Assembly (NCBI RefSeq): GCF_902830275.1
Contig: NZ_CADESW010000016.1
Span: 62,001-126,000, forward strand
DNA length: 64,000 nucleotides
Reading direction: 5' to 3'
Source of the DNA: Burkholderia stagnalis
Lineage (GTDB): Bacteria > Pseudomonadota > Gammaproteobacteria > Burkholderiales > Burkholderiaceae
Positions within the stretch are counted from its first letter, which is position 1, and each line of letters opens with the position of its first letter. Of the stretch, positions 38,809 through 47,899 are shown in pieces. The notes under the pieces were generated by a model. The model was given only the letters and a program-made list of their open reading frames with translations, had not been told where the DNA came from and made no database searches. The translations under genes and the position numbers were made by a program.

Positions 38809-39951
38809 TCAGCCGCCCTTCGTCACGATCGTCTTCCAGTTGCCGCCCTTCACCTGGTAGAGCGTTGACATGCCGCTCCTGAGCGAGCCGTCGTTCGCGA
38901 ACGAGATGCGGCCGGTGATCCCTTCGAAGTCGATCTTCTTCAGCGCCGGACGATAGACCGCCGGATCGGTCGAGCCGGCCGCCTGCATCGCCTTGATCGC
39001 GGCCCAGGTCGCGTCGTAGCCGAACTGCGCGTACGACAGCACGTCGACGCCGAAGCGCTTCCTGAAGCGCTGCTCGAAATCCTTCCCCTGCGGCAGCTCG
39101 TCGAGCGGCCGCCCGTATTCCCATGCCATCGCGCCTTCGGCGGCAGGGCCGGCGATCTTGATGAACTCGTTGTCCTTCACGCCGCCGCCGCCGACGAACT
39201 GCGCATTCAGCCCGAGCTGGCGCATCTGCTTGACGAAGTTCGCGGCGAGCGCGTCGAGGCCGCCGAAGAAGATCAGGTCGGGGTTCTTGCCCTTCAGGCT
39301 GGTGATCTGCGCGCGGAAATCGACCGCCTGGTTGCTGGTGAATTCGCGCGCGACGATCGCGCCGCCGGCTGCTTTCACCGCCTTCTCGAATTCGTCGGCC
39401 TCGCCCTGGCCGAACGCGGTGCGGTCGTCGACGATCGCGATGCGCTTCGCCTTGGTCACGTCGACCGCGTACTTGCCCGCGTTGCCGGCGTTCTGGCCGT
39501 CGGTCGCGATCACCATGAACATGTTCGCGAGCCCGCGCGACGTGAGCGTGGGGTTGGTCGCGGCCGGATCGATGACCGGAATGCCGGCCTTGTCGTAGAC
39601 GACCGACGCGGGAATCGTCGTGCCCGAATTGAAGTGGCCGACGACCACCGACACGTTCTTGTCGACGAGGCTCTGCGCGGCCTGCACGCCGACGCGCGGG
39701 TCGGCCTGGTCGTCCTGCACGACGAGCTCGAAGCGCGTCGGCTTGCCGGCGATCTGCACCTTCTGCGCGGCGGCGTCGTCGAGCGCGAGCTGGACGCCGT
39801 TCTGCAGATCCTTGCCGTAGCCGGCGTTGACGCCGGTGAGCGGCGCGGCGAAGCCGACCTTGACGGCATCGTCGGCCGCGGCGGCCTGATGCGCGAGGGC
39901 GGCGAGGGCGGAGGCGAGCGAGACGGACAGCAGCGAATGGCGGAATCTCAT
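38809..39951 (-). CDS. Branched-chain amino acid-type ABC transporter substrate-binding protein
   Basis: 380 residues from ATG 39951. A signal peptide (about 1-24, ending QAAAADD) leads into a type I periplasmic binding fold. LivK/LivJ-like elements are VKVGFAAPLTGVNAGYGKDL at the start and VVVGHFNSGTTIPAS in the first lobe. The second lobe includes IFFGGLDALAANF and FVGGGGVKDNEF. It would bind a branched-chain or other neutral amino acid or amide for an ABC importer. No permease or ATPase genes are adjacent, so it is an orphan component here. Confidence 0.92.
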   Translation of the reverse strand: MRFRHSLLSVSLASALAALAHQAAAADDAVKVGFAAPLTGVNAGYGKDLQNGVQLALDDAAAQKVQIAGKPTRFELVVQDDQADPRVGVQAAQSLVDKNVSVVVGHFNSGTTIPASVVYDKAGIPVIDPAATNPTLTSRGLANMFMVIATDGQNAGNAGKYAVDVTKAKRIAIVDDRTAFGQGEADEFEKAVKAAGGAIVAREFTSNQAVDFRAQITSLKGKNPDLIFFGGLDALAANFVKQMRQLGLNAQFVGGGGVKDNEFIKIAGPAAEGAMAWEYGRPLDELPQGKDFEQRFRKRFGVDVLSYAQFGYDATWAAIKAMQAAGSTDPAVYRPALKKIDFEGITGRISFANDGSLRSGMSTLYQVKGGNWKTIVTKGG

Positions 39952-40473
39952 ATGCGTTCCTTCGAAGGCGAGACACGGAGACACGAATACGCGCGCCGGG
40001 GGGCGCGCGGGCGACGCGGATGCGGAGCCGGCCGGTGGCGGGCCCGAAGCGTCTGACGACGATTTATAGGGGGCCAAATTGGACGAGTCTTGTCGATTCG
40101 GCGCACGAAACGTGCGGATTTCCGCACAACGTCGGCGGAGCAAGGGAGAGCGGCGATGAGGGAATTCCCGGGCCGGCGCCGGCGCGGGAAGGGGGCGGGG
40201 CGGGACCGGGCGAGACAGAGCGAGACTAAGCGAGACCAAGCGAGACCAAGCGAGACCAAGCGGGACCAAGCGAGACCAAGCGAGACCAAGCGAGACCAAG
40301 CGGGACCAAGCGAGACCAAGCGAGACCAAGCGAGACCAAGCGAGACCAAGCGAGACCAAGCGAGACCAAGCGAGACCAAGCGAGACCAAGCGAGGCGGCG
40401 CGCGTCGCGCCCGGCGGAATGGCGTGCCGGCGCCGTCGGACGGCGCCGGCACGTATCGACGGCGTTACTCGGC
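39952..40473. other. Intergenic gap with minisatellite
   Basis: 522 bases between plcN (3' end) and the binding-protein gene (5' end), both on the minus strand. The half nearest the binding protein should hold its promoter; AT-richer sequence is at about 40060-40090. The other half is dominated by a 10-base tandem repeat, listed separately. No credible gene. Confidence 0.6.
40201..40390 (+). repeat. 10-bp tandem repeat array, 19 units
   Basis: Unit CGAGACCAAG. Sixteen uninterrupted copies run from 40231 to 40390, preceded by three degenerate copies from 40201. Two copies (40261 and 40301) carry G instead of A at position 3 and are 40 bases apart, suggesting expansion by a 40-base block. The 10-base period is close to one helical turn. 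The array lies outside any real gene and is not a CRISPR. Confidence 0.97.
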
Positions 40474-42618
40474 CTAGGCCTCAGCCTCGGACGCGACGTC
40501 GGCTTCGGACGAAGTCGCATGCTCGGTCCGGATCAGCGGGTCGCTCGTGCTCGGGCGGCCCGTCTCGACGTGGCCGGCAAAGCGGCGCAGGAAGCCGAGC
40601 GGCTTGCCGTCGCTGACCGTCAGGTCGTACCAGCCGTTGCTGCCGCGCAGGTCCCAGTAGTCGTCGACGCGCGCGCCCGGCGCAAGGTCGAACACGCGCG
40701 GCTGGCCGTGGCCGTATGCGCTCGTCACCTTGAGCCGCACCGCGCGATGGCCGCGGTTCATCAGGCGCAGCGTGATGTTGCCGTTGGCGACGTCATAGCC
40801 GTAGATCACTTCCGGGTTGACGCTCGCGGGCCCGACCGCCTGCGCGGCGGGGCTGCGGAAGTGGCAGTAGAAGCCGTTCGGGCCGTACACGTCGAGGTCG
40901 TACAGGCCGAGCGACGGCGCGGGGTTCCAGATGTCGGAGATCCGCTTGCCGGCCTCGACCGTGTAGGTCCACGGGCCGTCGACGCGGTTGCGCGCCTGGA
41001 CCTGGAACGCGGCGCCCGCGCGGCCGGTGTTCGCGAAGGTCAGCCGGAACTGGCCGCTGGCGTTGTCGATCCGCCCGTACGCGAACAGCTCGTACGGCAG
41101 CGCGCGCGCCGGACGCAGCCCGTGCTCCTGCTTCGGCAGCTTCTGCACGATCGGCGGGATCGGGATGTAGTCGGGGTGGCGGTTGCGGTCGGGCGGCGCG
41201 TAGCCGCTCGTGTCGGGCAACTGCGGCCAGCTCGCGTCGGCCGTCGCGAAGTCGAACGCGGAGGTCAGGTCGCCGCACACCGCGCGGCGCCACGGCGACA
41301 CGTTGCCGGCCGTCACCGCGTACTGCGAGCCGAAGCGCGCCTCGATGAATTGCAGCAGCGACGTGTGATCGAACGTCTGCGAGCAGACCCAGCCGCCCTT
41401 GGTCCACGGCGACACGACGAGCATCGGCACGCGCGGCCCGAGGCCGTACGGGCCGGCCATGTGCGACGCATCGCCGGGGAATGCCTCGTTGGTGGTCGCG
41501 ACCGTCGACAGCCCGTTGTCGCGCGACTGCGGCGCGAACGGCGGCGGCACGTGGTCGAAGAAGCCGTCGTTCTCGTCGTAGGTGATGAAGAGCGCGGTCT
41601 TGCTCCATACGTCCGGGTTCGACACGAGCGTCTTCAGCACCTGCTCGATGTACCACGCGCCGTAGTTCGCCGGCCAGTTCGGGTGCTCGGAATACGCCTC
41701 CGGCGCGCAGATCCACGACACCTGCGGCAGCGTGCCGTTCTTCACGTCCTGCTGCAGCACGTCGAACAGCGTGCCGCCCGCGCTGATGTTGGTGCCGGTG
41801 CGCGCCTTCTCGTACAGCGGCGAGCCGGGCAGCGCGGTGCGGTACTGGTTGAAGTAGAGCAGCGCGTTGTCGCCGTAGTTGCCGATGTACGGATTCTGCG
41901 TCCAGCCCCACGAGCCGTTCGCGTCGAGGCCCGTGCCGATGTCCTGGTAGATCTTCCACGACACGCCGGCCTGCTCGAGCACCTCCGGATAGGTGGTCCA
42001 GCCGTAGCCCTTCTCCTCGTTGCCGAGCACCGGGCCGCCGCCGGTGCCGTCGTTGCCGACGTAGCCCGTCCACATGTAGTAGCGGTTCGGGTCGGTCGAG
42101 CTCGGGATCGCGCAGTGGTACGCGTCGCAGATCGTGAATGCGTCGGCGAGCTGGTAGTGGAACGGGATGTCGTCGCGCTTCAGGTACGCCATCGTCGTGG
42201 TGCCCTTGTTCGGCACCCACTGGTCGTAGCGGCCCTTGTTCCAGGCCGCGTGCATGTCCTGCCAGCCGTGCGGCAGGTCCTGCAGGAACTGCTGGCCGAG
42301 ATGGTTCGCGCGCGGATGGAACGGCAGCAGCTCCGCGAGGCCGACCGGCTGATGGAACACCGACTTGCCGTTCGCGAGACGCAGCGCGCGCGGATCGCCG
42401 AAGCCGCGCACGCCGCGCAGCGTGCCGAAGTAATGGTCGAACGAGCGGTTCTCCTGCATCAGGATCACGACGTGCTCGATGTCGCGGATCGTGCCGGTGC
42501 GGCGATTCGCGGGAATCGCCAGTGCATCGCGGATCACGGGCGGAAAGAGGTTCAGCGTGGCTGCGCCGGCGGTGCCGGCGGCAAGACGCAGGAAGTCACG
42601 ACGGTTCGATCGGGTCAT
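40474..42618 (-). CDS. Phosphocholine-specific phospholipase C, Tat-exported
   Basis: 714 residues from ATG 42618. A Tat signal, RSNRRDFLRLAAG, leads the protein. The phosphoesterase core (about 45-500) follows, starting IEHVVILMQENRSFDHYFG, the metal and nucleophile region of the acid-phosphatase/PLC family. Later HMAGPYGLGPRVPMLVVSPW and the two C-terminal DUF756-type beta domains match the PlcH/PlcN enzymes. It hydrolyses phosphatidylcholine or sphingomyelin outside the cell; PlcN or PlcH subtype is not decided. No plcR chaperone gene is adjacent. Confidence 0.93.
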   Translation of the reverse strand: MTRSNRRDFLRLAAGTAGAATLNLFPPVIRDALAIPANRRTGTIRDIEHVVILMQENRSFDHYFGTLRGVRGFGDPRALRLANGKSVFHQPVGLAELLPFHPRANHLGQQFLQDLPHGWQDMHAAWNKGRYDQWVPNKGTTTMAYLKRDDIPFHYQLADAFTICDAYHCAIPSSTDPNRYYMWTGYVGNDGTGGGPVLGNEEKGYGWTTYPEVLEQAGVSWKIYQDIGTGLDANGSWGWTQNPYIGNYGDNALLYFNQYRTALPGSPLYEKARTGTNISAGGTLFDVLQQDVKNGTLPQVSWICAPEAYSEHPNWPANYGAWYIEQVLKTLVSNPDVWSKTALFITYDENDGFFDHVPPPFAPQSRDNGLSTVATTNEAFPGDASHMAGPYGLGPRVPMLVVSPWTKGGWVCSQTFDHTSLLQFIEARFGSQYAVTAGNVSPWRRAVCGDLTSAFDFATADASWPQLPDTSGYAPPDRNRHPDYIPIPPIVQKLPKQEHGLRPARALPYELFAYGRIDNASGQFRLTFANTGRAGAAFQVQARNRVDGPWTYTVEAGKRISDIWNPAPSLGLYDLDVYGPNGFYCHFRSPAAQAVGPASVNPEVIYGYDVANGNITLRLMNRGHRAVRLKVTSAYGHGQPRVFDLAPGARVDDYWDLRGSNGWYDLTVSDGKPLGFLRRFAGHVETGRPSTSDPLIRTEHATSSEADVASEAEA

Positions 42619-42830
42619 GGTCGGTATCGTGCGGAAAAGGTAGGTGCCGGATGGCGGGGAGTGATGCAAGCGTGCCGGCGCGGCGCGCGTGGGCGAGCTG
42701 CACCGGATCGTGCCGCCGCGAGCATAGCGGCGAAACGGTGTCATTCATGTGAAGCGGTGGAAACGTTTGCGCGGGCAGGCCGGGCAAGGCCGCCATGAGC
42801 GCGTCGGGCGTCGTCACGCGGCGCGCGCCG

Positions 42831-43691
42831 TCAGACGTCCGTGACCCACGCGCCGAACCATTCGCTCGGGCTCGCGATCTCGTCCTGCGCGGCGATCAGT
42901 TCCAGCTCGTAGCGGCGCGCGTCGTAGGTCGCCTTGACGACCGCGTGCACCGCCGCGAGCGTGTGTTCGAACGCGGCGCGCACCGAGTCGCCGCGCAGCC
43001 GCCGTGCGACGAACACCGCGCTCGTCAGGTCGCCGACCCCGACCGGATGGCGCGGGAACGCATACAGCGGGCGCTGGCCGATCCATGCTTCGGTCTCGGT
43101 GACGGCCAGCATGTTGAAACGGTCGGCGGGGCTGTTGCGGTCGTGCAGGTGCTTGACGAGGACGATCTGCGGGCCGCGGCGGATCAGCGCGCGGCACGCC
43201 TCGACCGCCTCGGAGACGGTCTCGATGCGGCGCCCGGCGAGCTTTTGCAATTCGGTGTGGTTCGGCGACATGCCGTCGGCGAGCGCGGGCATCTCGTGGA
43301 CGATGAACTCCTCGACGCCCGGCTCGGGGCGGATGCCGCCCGTCTGGCCCATCGCGGGATCGCAGAAGTACCACGCGTTCGCGTTCATCGCCTTGACCGA
43401 GCGCACGATCTCGACCGTCGCGCGCGCCTGCGCGGGGGAGCCGAGGAACCCGGAGAGCACCGCGTCGCAGCGCTTGAGCCCGCCGATCGCGGCGATGCCG
43501 TCGACGAGCTGTTCCATCTTCGCGGCGTCGATCGCGCTGCCTGCCCAGTGGCCGTACTGCATGTGATTCGACAGCTGCACGGTGTTGAGCGGCCAGACGT
43601 TGACGCCGAGGCGCTGCATCGGAAACACGGCCGCGCTGTTGCCGGCATGGCCGTAGATCACGTGAGACTGAATGCTGAGGACGTTTTTCAT
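42831..43691 (-). CDS. pdxY: Pyridoxal kinase
   Basis: 286 residues, ribokinase-like fold. Starts [20 protein letters not shown], with the substrate-binding motif of PdxY. It continues with [20 protein letters not shown] and the anionic-hole [15 protein letters not shown] near residue 220. It phosphorylates pyridoxal in the vitamin B6 salvage pathway. A single gene, divergent from an alpha/beta hydrolase. Confidence 0.96.
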   Translation of the reverse strand: MKNVLSIQSHVIYGHAGNSAAVFPMQRLGVNVWPLNTVQLSNHMQYGHWAGSAIDAAKMEQLVDGIAAIGGLKRCDAVLSGFLGSPAQARATVEIVRSVKAMNANAWYFCDPAMGQTGGIRPEPGVEEFIVHEMPALADGMSPNHTELQKLAGRRIETVSEAVEACRALIRRGPQIVLVKHLHDRNSPADRFNMLAVTETEAWIGQRPLYAFPRHPVGVGDLTSAVFVARRLRGDSVRAAFEHTLAAVHAVVKATYDARRYELELIAAQDEIASPSEWFGAWVTDV

Positions 43692-43866
43692 GGGGATTCG
43701 CCTGCACGCGGATCAGGGTCACGTCACACGATACCCGAGTTTCTCGCATGCGAGAAAGCCGCCCGGCAACGGAGTGTTGCGCGCCGTCGTCATCGCGACC
43801 CGCGTAGAATCGCGTGGCGCGGCGCCGACAGGCTGCCGGCGTGCGTTTCCACTCATCCTCTCCGCC

Positions 43867-44931
43867 ATGCCTTCGATTTGCAAGATGTTGTCCGTATTCC
43901 GCGTCGCGCTGTTCGGCGCGTGCCTTGCCGCCGCGGGCGCGGCGCCCGTCGCCATGGCGGCGAGCCCGGCGCCCGGCGGCAACGACGGGCCTGCCTATGG
44001 CCCGCGGCTGGAAGGCTTCACGTACCCGGAGCCCGTGCATCGCTACACGTTCGTGTCGCAGCGCGAGACCGTCGAGATGATGTACATGGACGTGCAGCCC
44101 GCGCATCCGAACGGTCGCGCGGTCGTGCTGCTGCACGGGAAGAATTTCTGCGCGGCGACCTGGGAAGAGACGATCGCGGTGCTCGGCCGCGCCGGGTATC
44201 GCGTGATCGCGCCGGACCAGATCGGCTTCTGCAAGTCGTCGAAGCCCGAGCGCTACCAGTACAGCTTCCAGCAGCTCGCGCGCAACACGCATGCGCTGCT
44301 CGAATCGCTCGGCGTGAAGAACGCGACGCTCGTCGGCCACTCGACGGGCGGCATGCTCGCGATGCGCTATGCGCTGATGTATCCGAAGGCGACCGAGCAG
44401 CTCGTGCTCGTCAACCCGATCGGCCTCGAGGACTGGAAGGCGCTCGGCGTGCCGCCGCTGTCGGTCGACTACTGGTACGCGCGCGAGCTGAAGACGACGG
44501 CCGAAGGCATCCGCCGCTACGAGCAGGCGGCCTACTACGCGGGCAAGTGGGCGCCGTCGTACGAGCGCTGGGTGCAGATGCTCGCGGGGATGTACCGCGG
44601 GCCCGGCCGCGAGACGGTCGCGTGGCAATCCGCGCTGCTGTACGACATGATCTTCACGCAGCCGGTGGTCTACGAGATGGGCGCGATCCGCGTGCCGACC
44701 CTGCTGTTGATCGGCGACAAGGACACCACGGCGATCGGCAAGGACGTTTCGCCGCCCGAGGTCCATGCGAAGCTCGGCCGGTATCCGGAGCTCGCGAAGC
44801 GCACGCAGGCGGCGATCCCCGGCGCGCAGCTCGTCGAATTCCCGGCGCTCGGCCACGCGCCGCAGATCCAGGATCCGGACACGTTCCACAAGGCGCTGCT
44901 CGACGGACTCGCGCAGGCGCGTCCGCAGTAA
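43867..44931 (+). CDS. Exported alpha/beta hydrolase
   Basis: 354 residues from ATG 43867; an in-frame ATG at 43885 is also possible. A signal peptide (VALFGACLAAAGAAPVAMAA) is followed by an alpha/beta hydrolase core. The core has the HG oxyanion motif VVLLHGKNF, nucleophile serine in VGHSTGG, acid in LLIGDKD and histidine in ALGHAPQ. The substrate is not evident; periplasmic location is likely. Unlinked to neighbours. Confidence 0.9.
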   Translation: MPSICKMLSVFRVALFGACLAAAGAAPVAMAASPAPGGNDGPAYGPRLEGFTYPEPVHRYTFVSQRETVEMMYMDVQPAHPNGRAVVLLHGKNFCAATWEETIAVLGRAGYRVIAPDQIGFCKSSKPERYQYSFQQLARNTHALLESLGVKNATLVGHSTGGMLAMRYALMYPKATEQLVLVNPIGLEDWKALGVPPLSVDYWYARELKTTAEGIRRYEQAAYYAGKWAPSYERWVQMLAGMYRGPGRETVAWQSALLYDMIFTQPVVYEMGAIRVPTLLLIGDKDTTAIGKDVSPPEVHAKLGRYPELAKRTQAAIPGAQLVEFPALGHAPQIQDPDTFHKALLDGLAQARPQ

Positions 44932-44988
44932 CGGCGCGCGCGTCGCGCAGCCGCGCGCCGGACGGGCCCTGCGTGGCGCGAACGCCGC

Positions 44989-45987
44989 TCAGCGCGCGTC
45001 GCTCGCCAGCTCGTCGCGAATTTGCGCGGTGATCTCGAACGAACGCAGCCGCGCCGCGTGATCGTAGATCTGCGCGGTGACGATCAGCTCGTCCGCGCCG
45101 GTGCGCGCGATCCGCTCGCGCAACTGCGCACGCACGGTGTCGCGCGAGCCGACCGCGGCGAACGACAGCGAATGCGCGACGCCCGCGAGCTCGAGCTCGT
45201 TGGCGTCGAGCACGTCGACGGGCGGCGGCAGCTTGCCCGGCGTGCCGCGCCGCAGGCTCAGGAACTGCTGCTGCAGCGACGTGAAGAGGCGTCGCGCCTC
45301 GTCGTCGGTTTCCGCGGCGAACACATTCACCCCGACCATTGCATACGGTTTCGGCCACGCGGCCGACGGCCGGTATTGCGCGCGATAGACGTCGAGCGCG
45401 CGCAACAGGTAGTCCGGCGCGAAATGCGACGCGAACGCGAACGGCAGGCCGAGCATCGCGGCGAGCTGCGCGCTGAACAGGCTCGAGCCGAGCAGCCAGA
45501 CCGGCACGTCGAGCCCGGCACCGGGCACCGCGCGCACGCGCTGGCCGGCCGCCGGCTCGGCGAAGTAGCGCAGCAGCTCGGCGACGTCGTCGGGGAACGA
45601 ATCGGCGCTGCCGATCAGGTCGCGGCGCAGCGCGCGCGATGTGGTCTGGTCGGTGCCCGGCGCGCGGCCGAGGCCGAGATCGATCCGGCCCGGGTACAGC
45701 GACGCGAGCGTGCCGAACTGCTCGGCGATCACGAGCGGCGCGTGGTTCGGCAGCATGATGCCGCCCGAGCCGACCCGGATCGTCTTCGTGCCGCCCGCGA
45801 CGTGGCCGATCACGACGGCGGTCGCGGCGCTCGCGATGCCCGGCATGTTGTGGTGTTCGGCGAGCCAGTAGCGCTGGTAGCCCCAGCGCTCGGCGTGCTG
45901 CGCGAGATCGAGGGTGTTGCGGAACGCCTGCGCGGCGTCGGCGCCGGCGGGAATGGGGGCAAGATCGAGTACGGAGAACGGAATCAT
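44989..45987 (-). CDS. LLM-class flavin-dependent monooxygenase
   Basis: 332 residues from ATG 45987. It has a bacterial luciferase-like TIM barrel: [12 protein letters not shown] at the N-terminus, then [16 protein letters not shown] and the FMN loop [37 protein letters not shown] follows. The pattern is that of the YhbW-type subgroup. It uses reduced FMN and oxygen; substrate unknown. Confidence 0.93.
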   Translation of the reverse strand: MIPFSVLDLAPIPAGADAAQAFRNTLDLAQHAERWGYQRYWLAEHHNMPGIASAATAVVIGHVAGGTKTIRVGSGGIMLPNHAPLVIAEQFGTLASLYPGRIDLGLGRAPGTDQTTSRALRRDLIGSADSFPDDVAELLRYFAEPAAGQRVRAVPGAGLDVPVWLLGSSLFSAQLAAMLGLPFAFASHFAPDYLLRALDVYRAQYRPSAAWPKPYAMVGVNVFAAETDDEARRLFTSLQQQFLSLRRGTPGKLPPPVDVLDANELELAGVAHSLSFAAVGSRDTVRAQLRERIARTGADELIVTAQIYDHAARLRSFEITAQIRDELASDAR

Positions 45988-46614
45988 CGGATGGGCCTTC
46001 GAACGGCGCCGCGCGGTGATGCGCGGACGCAACAGATTCGGACGATTTTGCCAAAGGGTTCCGGAACGCGCTGGCGGCGCGCGGATACCCCTGCGACCGG
46101 CAGGGGCGCCCCGCATCGAGGCGAACGATTGTTCCAAAAATCGTGCCAATACGATGAGGATGACGGATTCTTACGGCGATTGGTTGCGATTGCGCATGCA
46201 GACACAAAAAAGCACGAAATGCCGAAAAATCAAGACTGCAATACGCCTGCAAAGTGCTTACGCTAAGCTGAACGGGCGTCGAATCAAATCGGATCTCCGC
46301 AATGCGGGTTTGCCGGATTTGCATCAGTCCGTTTCATCAGGCGCCAAGCGATTGATATCGCGCACTGCTAAAATCCGGCGGCTGTCCATGTCGCGCTCGC
46401 GGTTTCCGTTCGATCTTCCTGCGTCCCGCCCGGGCGTCGCGCAGGGAGTGCCTCGCAAGAGGGGGCATGGCCGGATTCGGGTTTGGCGTTCACCCCCCAA
46501 TTCAGACGCTGCCGGAACAAGGAGTCGGGTCGTGCCCGTGTTCGTCGCCATCGCATCATCCAAACCACGCTCAGTCGATTGCCGCCGCGGCCTGGCCGCC
46601 GCAGGGCGGTGCGC
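45988..46614. other. Divergent gap before hpnI
   Basis: 627 bases between the LLM monooxygenase and hpnI, with a noticeably AT-rich stretch at about 46130-46330 that probably holds divergent promoters. An open frame from about 46152 exists but has no recognisable features. No tRNA or strong hairpin seen. Confidence 0.4.
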
Positions 46615-47787
46615 ATGACGTCCACCGTATCGATCCTCGAGTGGCTGCTGGTCGCGTTCACGCTGGCCGCGGCCGGCTATGCGCTCGTCGCGGCGTTCGC
46701 GCCGCGCCCGCGCACGCCGCGCACGGCCGCGCGCGGCGGCTTCGCGCCCGTCAGCGTGCTGAAGCCGCTGTGCGGCGCGGAGCCGCACCTGTACGAGAAC
46801 CTCGCGACCTTCTGCGAGCAGCGCCATCCGCGCTACGAAGTGCTGTTCGGCGTTGCGTCGGCGGCCGATCCGGCGGTGGCGGTGGTCGAGCGGCTGCGCG
46901 CGGACTATCCGGAATGCGACATCGCGCTCGTGATCGATGCGCGCGTATACGGCAAGAACCTGAAGGTCAGCAACCTGATCAATCTCGCCGAGCGCGCGAA
47001 ATACGGGCGGATCGTGATCGCGGACAGCGACATCGCGGTGAAGCCCGACTATCTCGAGCGCGTGACGGCGCCGCTCGCCGATGCGTCGGTCGGGGTCGTC
47101 ACGTGCCTGTATCATGCGCGCAGCGTCGGCGGGTTCTGGACGCGGATCGGCGCGCAGTTCGTCGACGCGTGGTTCGCGCCGTCGGTGCGGATTACGCATC
47201 TCGGCCGCTCGAGCCGCTTCGGCTTCGGCGCGACGCTCGCGCTCACGCGCGACACGCTCGACCGGATCGGCGGCTTCAAGGCGCTGAAGGACGAGCTGGC
47301 CGACGATTTCTGGCTCGCCGAGCTGCCGCGCCGCATCGGCCGGCGCACGGTGCTGTCGGAGGTCGAGGTCGCGACCGACGTGATCGAAGCGTCGTTCGGG
47401 CCGTTGTGGCATCGCGAAACCCGCTGGCTGCGGACGATCCGTTCGCTGAACCCGGGCGGCTTCGCGTTCCTGTTCATCACGTTCACCGCGCCGTGGCTCG
47501 CGATCGGCGCGGCGCTCGCGCTGCGCCTGGACGGCACGTTCGCCGGCACGCTGGCGGGCGGGGCGGCCGTCGTGGGCGCGTTCGGGCGGCTCGTGCTGCA
47601 TGCGCGCGGCGAAGACGGCTGGCGCGCGTTCTGGCGCGATTTGCCGCTCGTCGCGGTGCGCGACACGCTGCTCGCGCTCGAGTGGCTCGTCGCGGCGTTC
47701 GGCACGCAGGTCGTGTGGCGCGGCGCCAGGATGACGGTCGTCGGCGGCGAGCGCGCGACGGCCGTGGAAGGCGGCGACGGCCGCTAG
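46615..47787 (+). CDS. hpnI: Hopanoid glycosyltransferase HpnI
   Basis: 390 residues from ATG 46615. Family 21-like glycosyltransferase with an N-terminal membrane anchor. It has the GT2-type core APVSVLKPLCGAEP, ADSDIAVKPDYL (metal-binding DxD-like), and the QxxRW-type LWHRETRWLRTIR. Two C-terminal membrane helices follow. HpnI adds N-acetylglucosamine to bacteriohopanetetrol. hpnJ, hpnK and hpnL follow on the same strand, defining the pathway. A terminator hairpin separates it from hpnJ. Confidence 0.93.
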   Translation: MTSTVSILEWLLVAFTLAAAGYALVAAFAPRPRTPRTAARGGFAPVSVLKPLCGAEPHLYENLATFCEQRHPRYEVLFGVASAADPAVAVVERLRADYPECDIALVIDARVYGKNLKVSNLINLAERAKYGRIVIADSDIAVKPDYLERVTAPLADASVGVVTCLYHARSVGGFWTRIGAQFVDAWFAPSVRITHLGRSSRFGFGATLALTRDTLDRIGGFKALKDELADDFWLAELPRRIGRRTVLSEVEVATDVIEASFGPLWHRETRWLRTIRSLNPGGFAFLFITFTAPWLAIGAALALRLDGTFAGTLAGGAAVVGAFGRLVLHARGEDGWRAFWRDLPLVAVRDTLLALEWLVAAFGTQVVWRGARMTVVGGERATAVEGGDGR

Positions 47788-47818
47788 CAGCGAACGCAGG
47801 CCAATACCCATTTCGACA

Positions 47819-47851
47819 GCGGGCGCCTTCATGGCGGCCCGCGGTTTTTTT
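47819..47851 (+). terminator. Hairpin with T-run between hpnI and hpnJ
   Basis: Stem GCGGGC.GCC / GGC.GGCCCGC with a TTCAT loop followed by seven T. It may reduce read-through, so hpnJKL may also have its own promoter in the AT-rich bases that follow. Confidence 0.75.
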
Positions 47852-47899
47852 ACTAGATTCTTGATACGAACTCGAACTATGCAGGCTACCGGAGCATTC

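Noticed and set aside
40201-40390. Possible CRISPR array
   Set aside because: Units are contiguous 10-base repeats without spacers and no cas genes are nearby.
40090-42798. 902-codon plus-strand open frame spanning the 10-bp repeat and plcN
   Set aside because: The repeat lacks stops in this frame and the rest is antisense to a well-supported phospholipase C; the product is Arg-rich low complexity.
46152-46614. Open frame before hpnI starting [10 protein letters not shown]
   Set aside because: No ribosome site, no family pattern, Arg/Ser-rich composition typical of non-coding GC-rich DNA, and it runs into hpnI out of frame.
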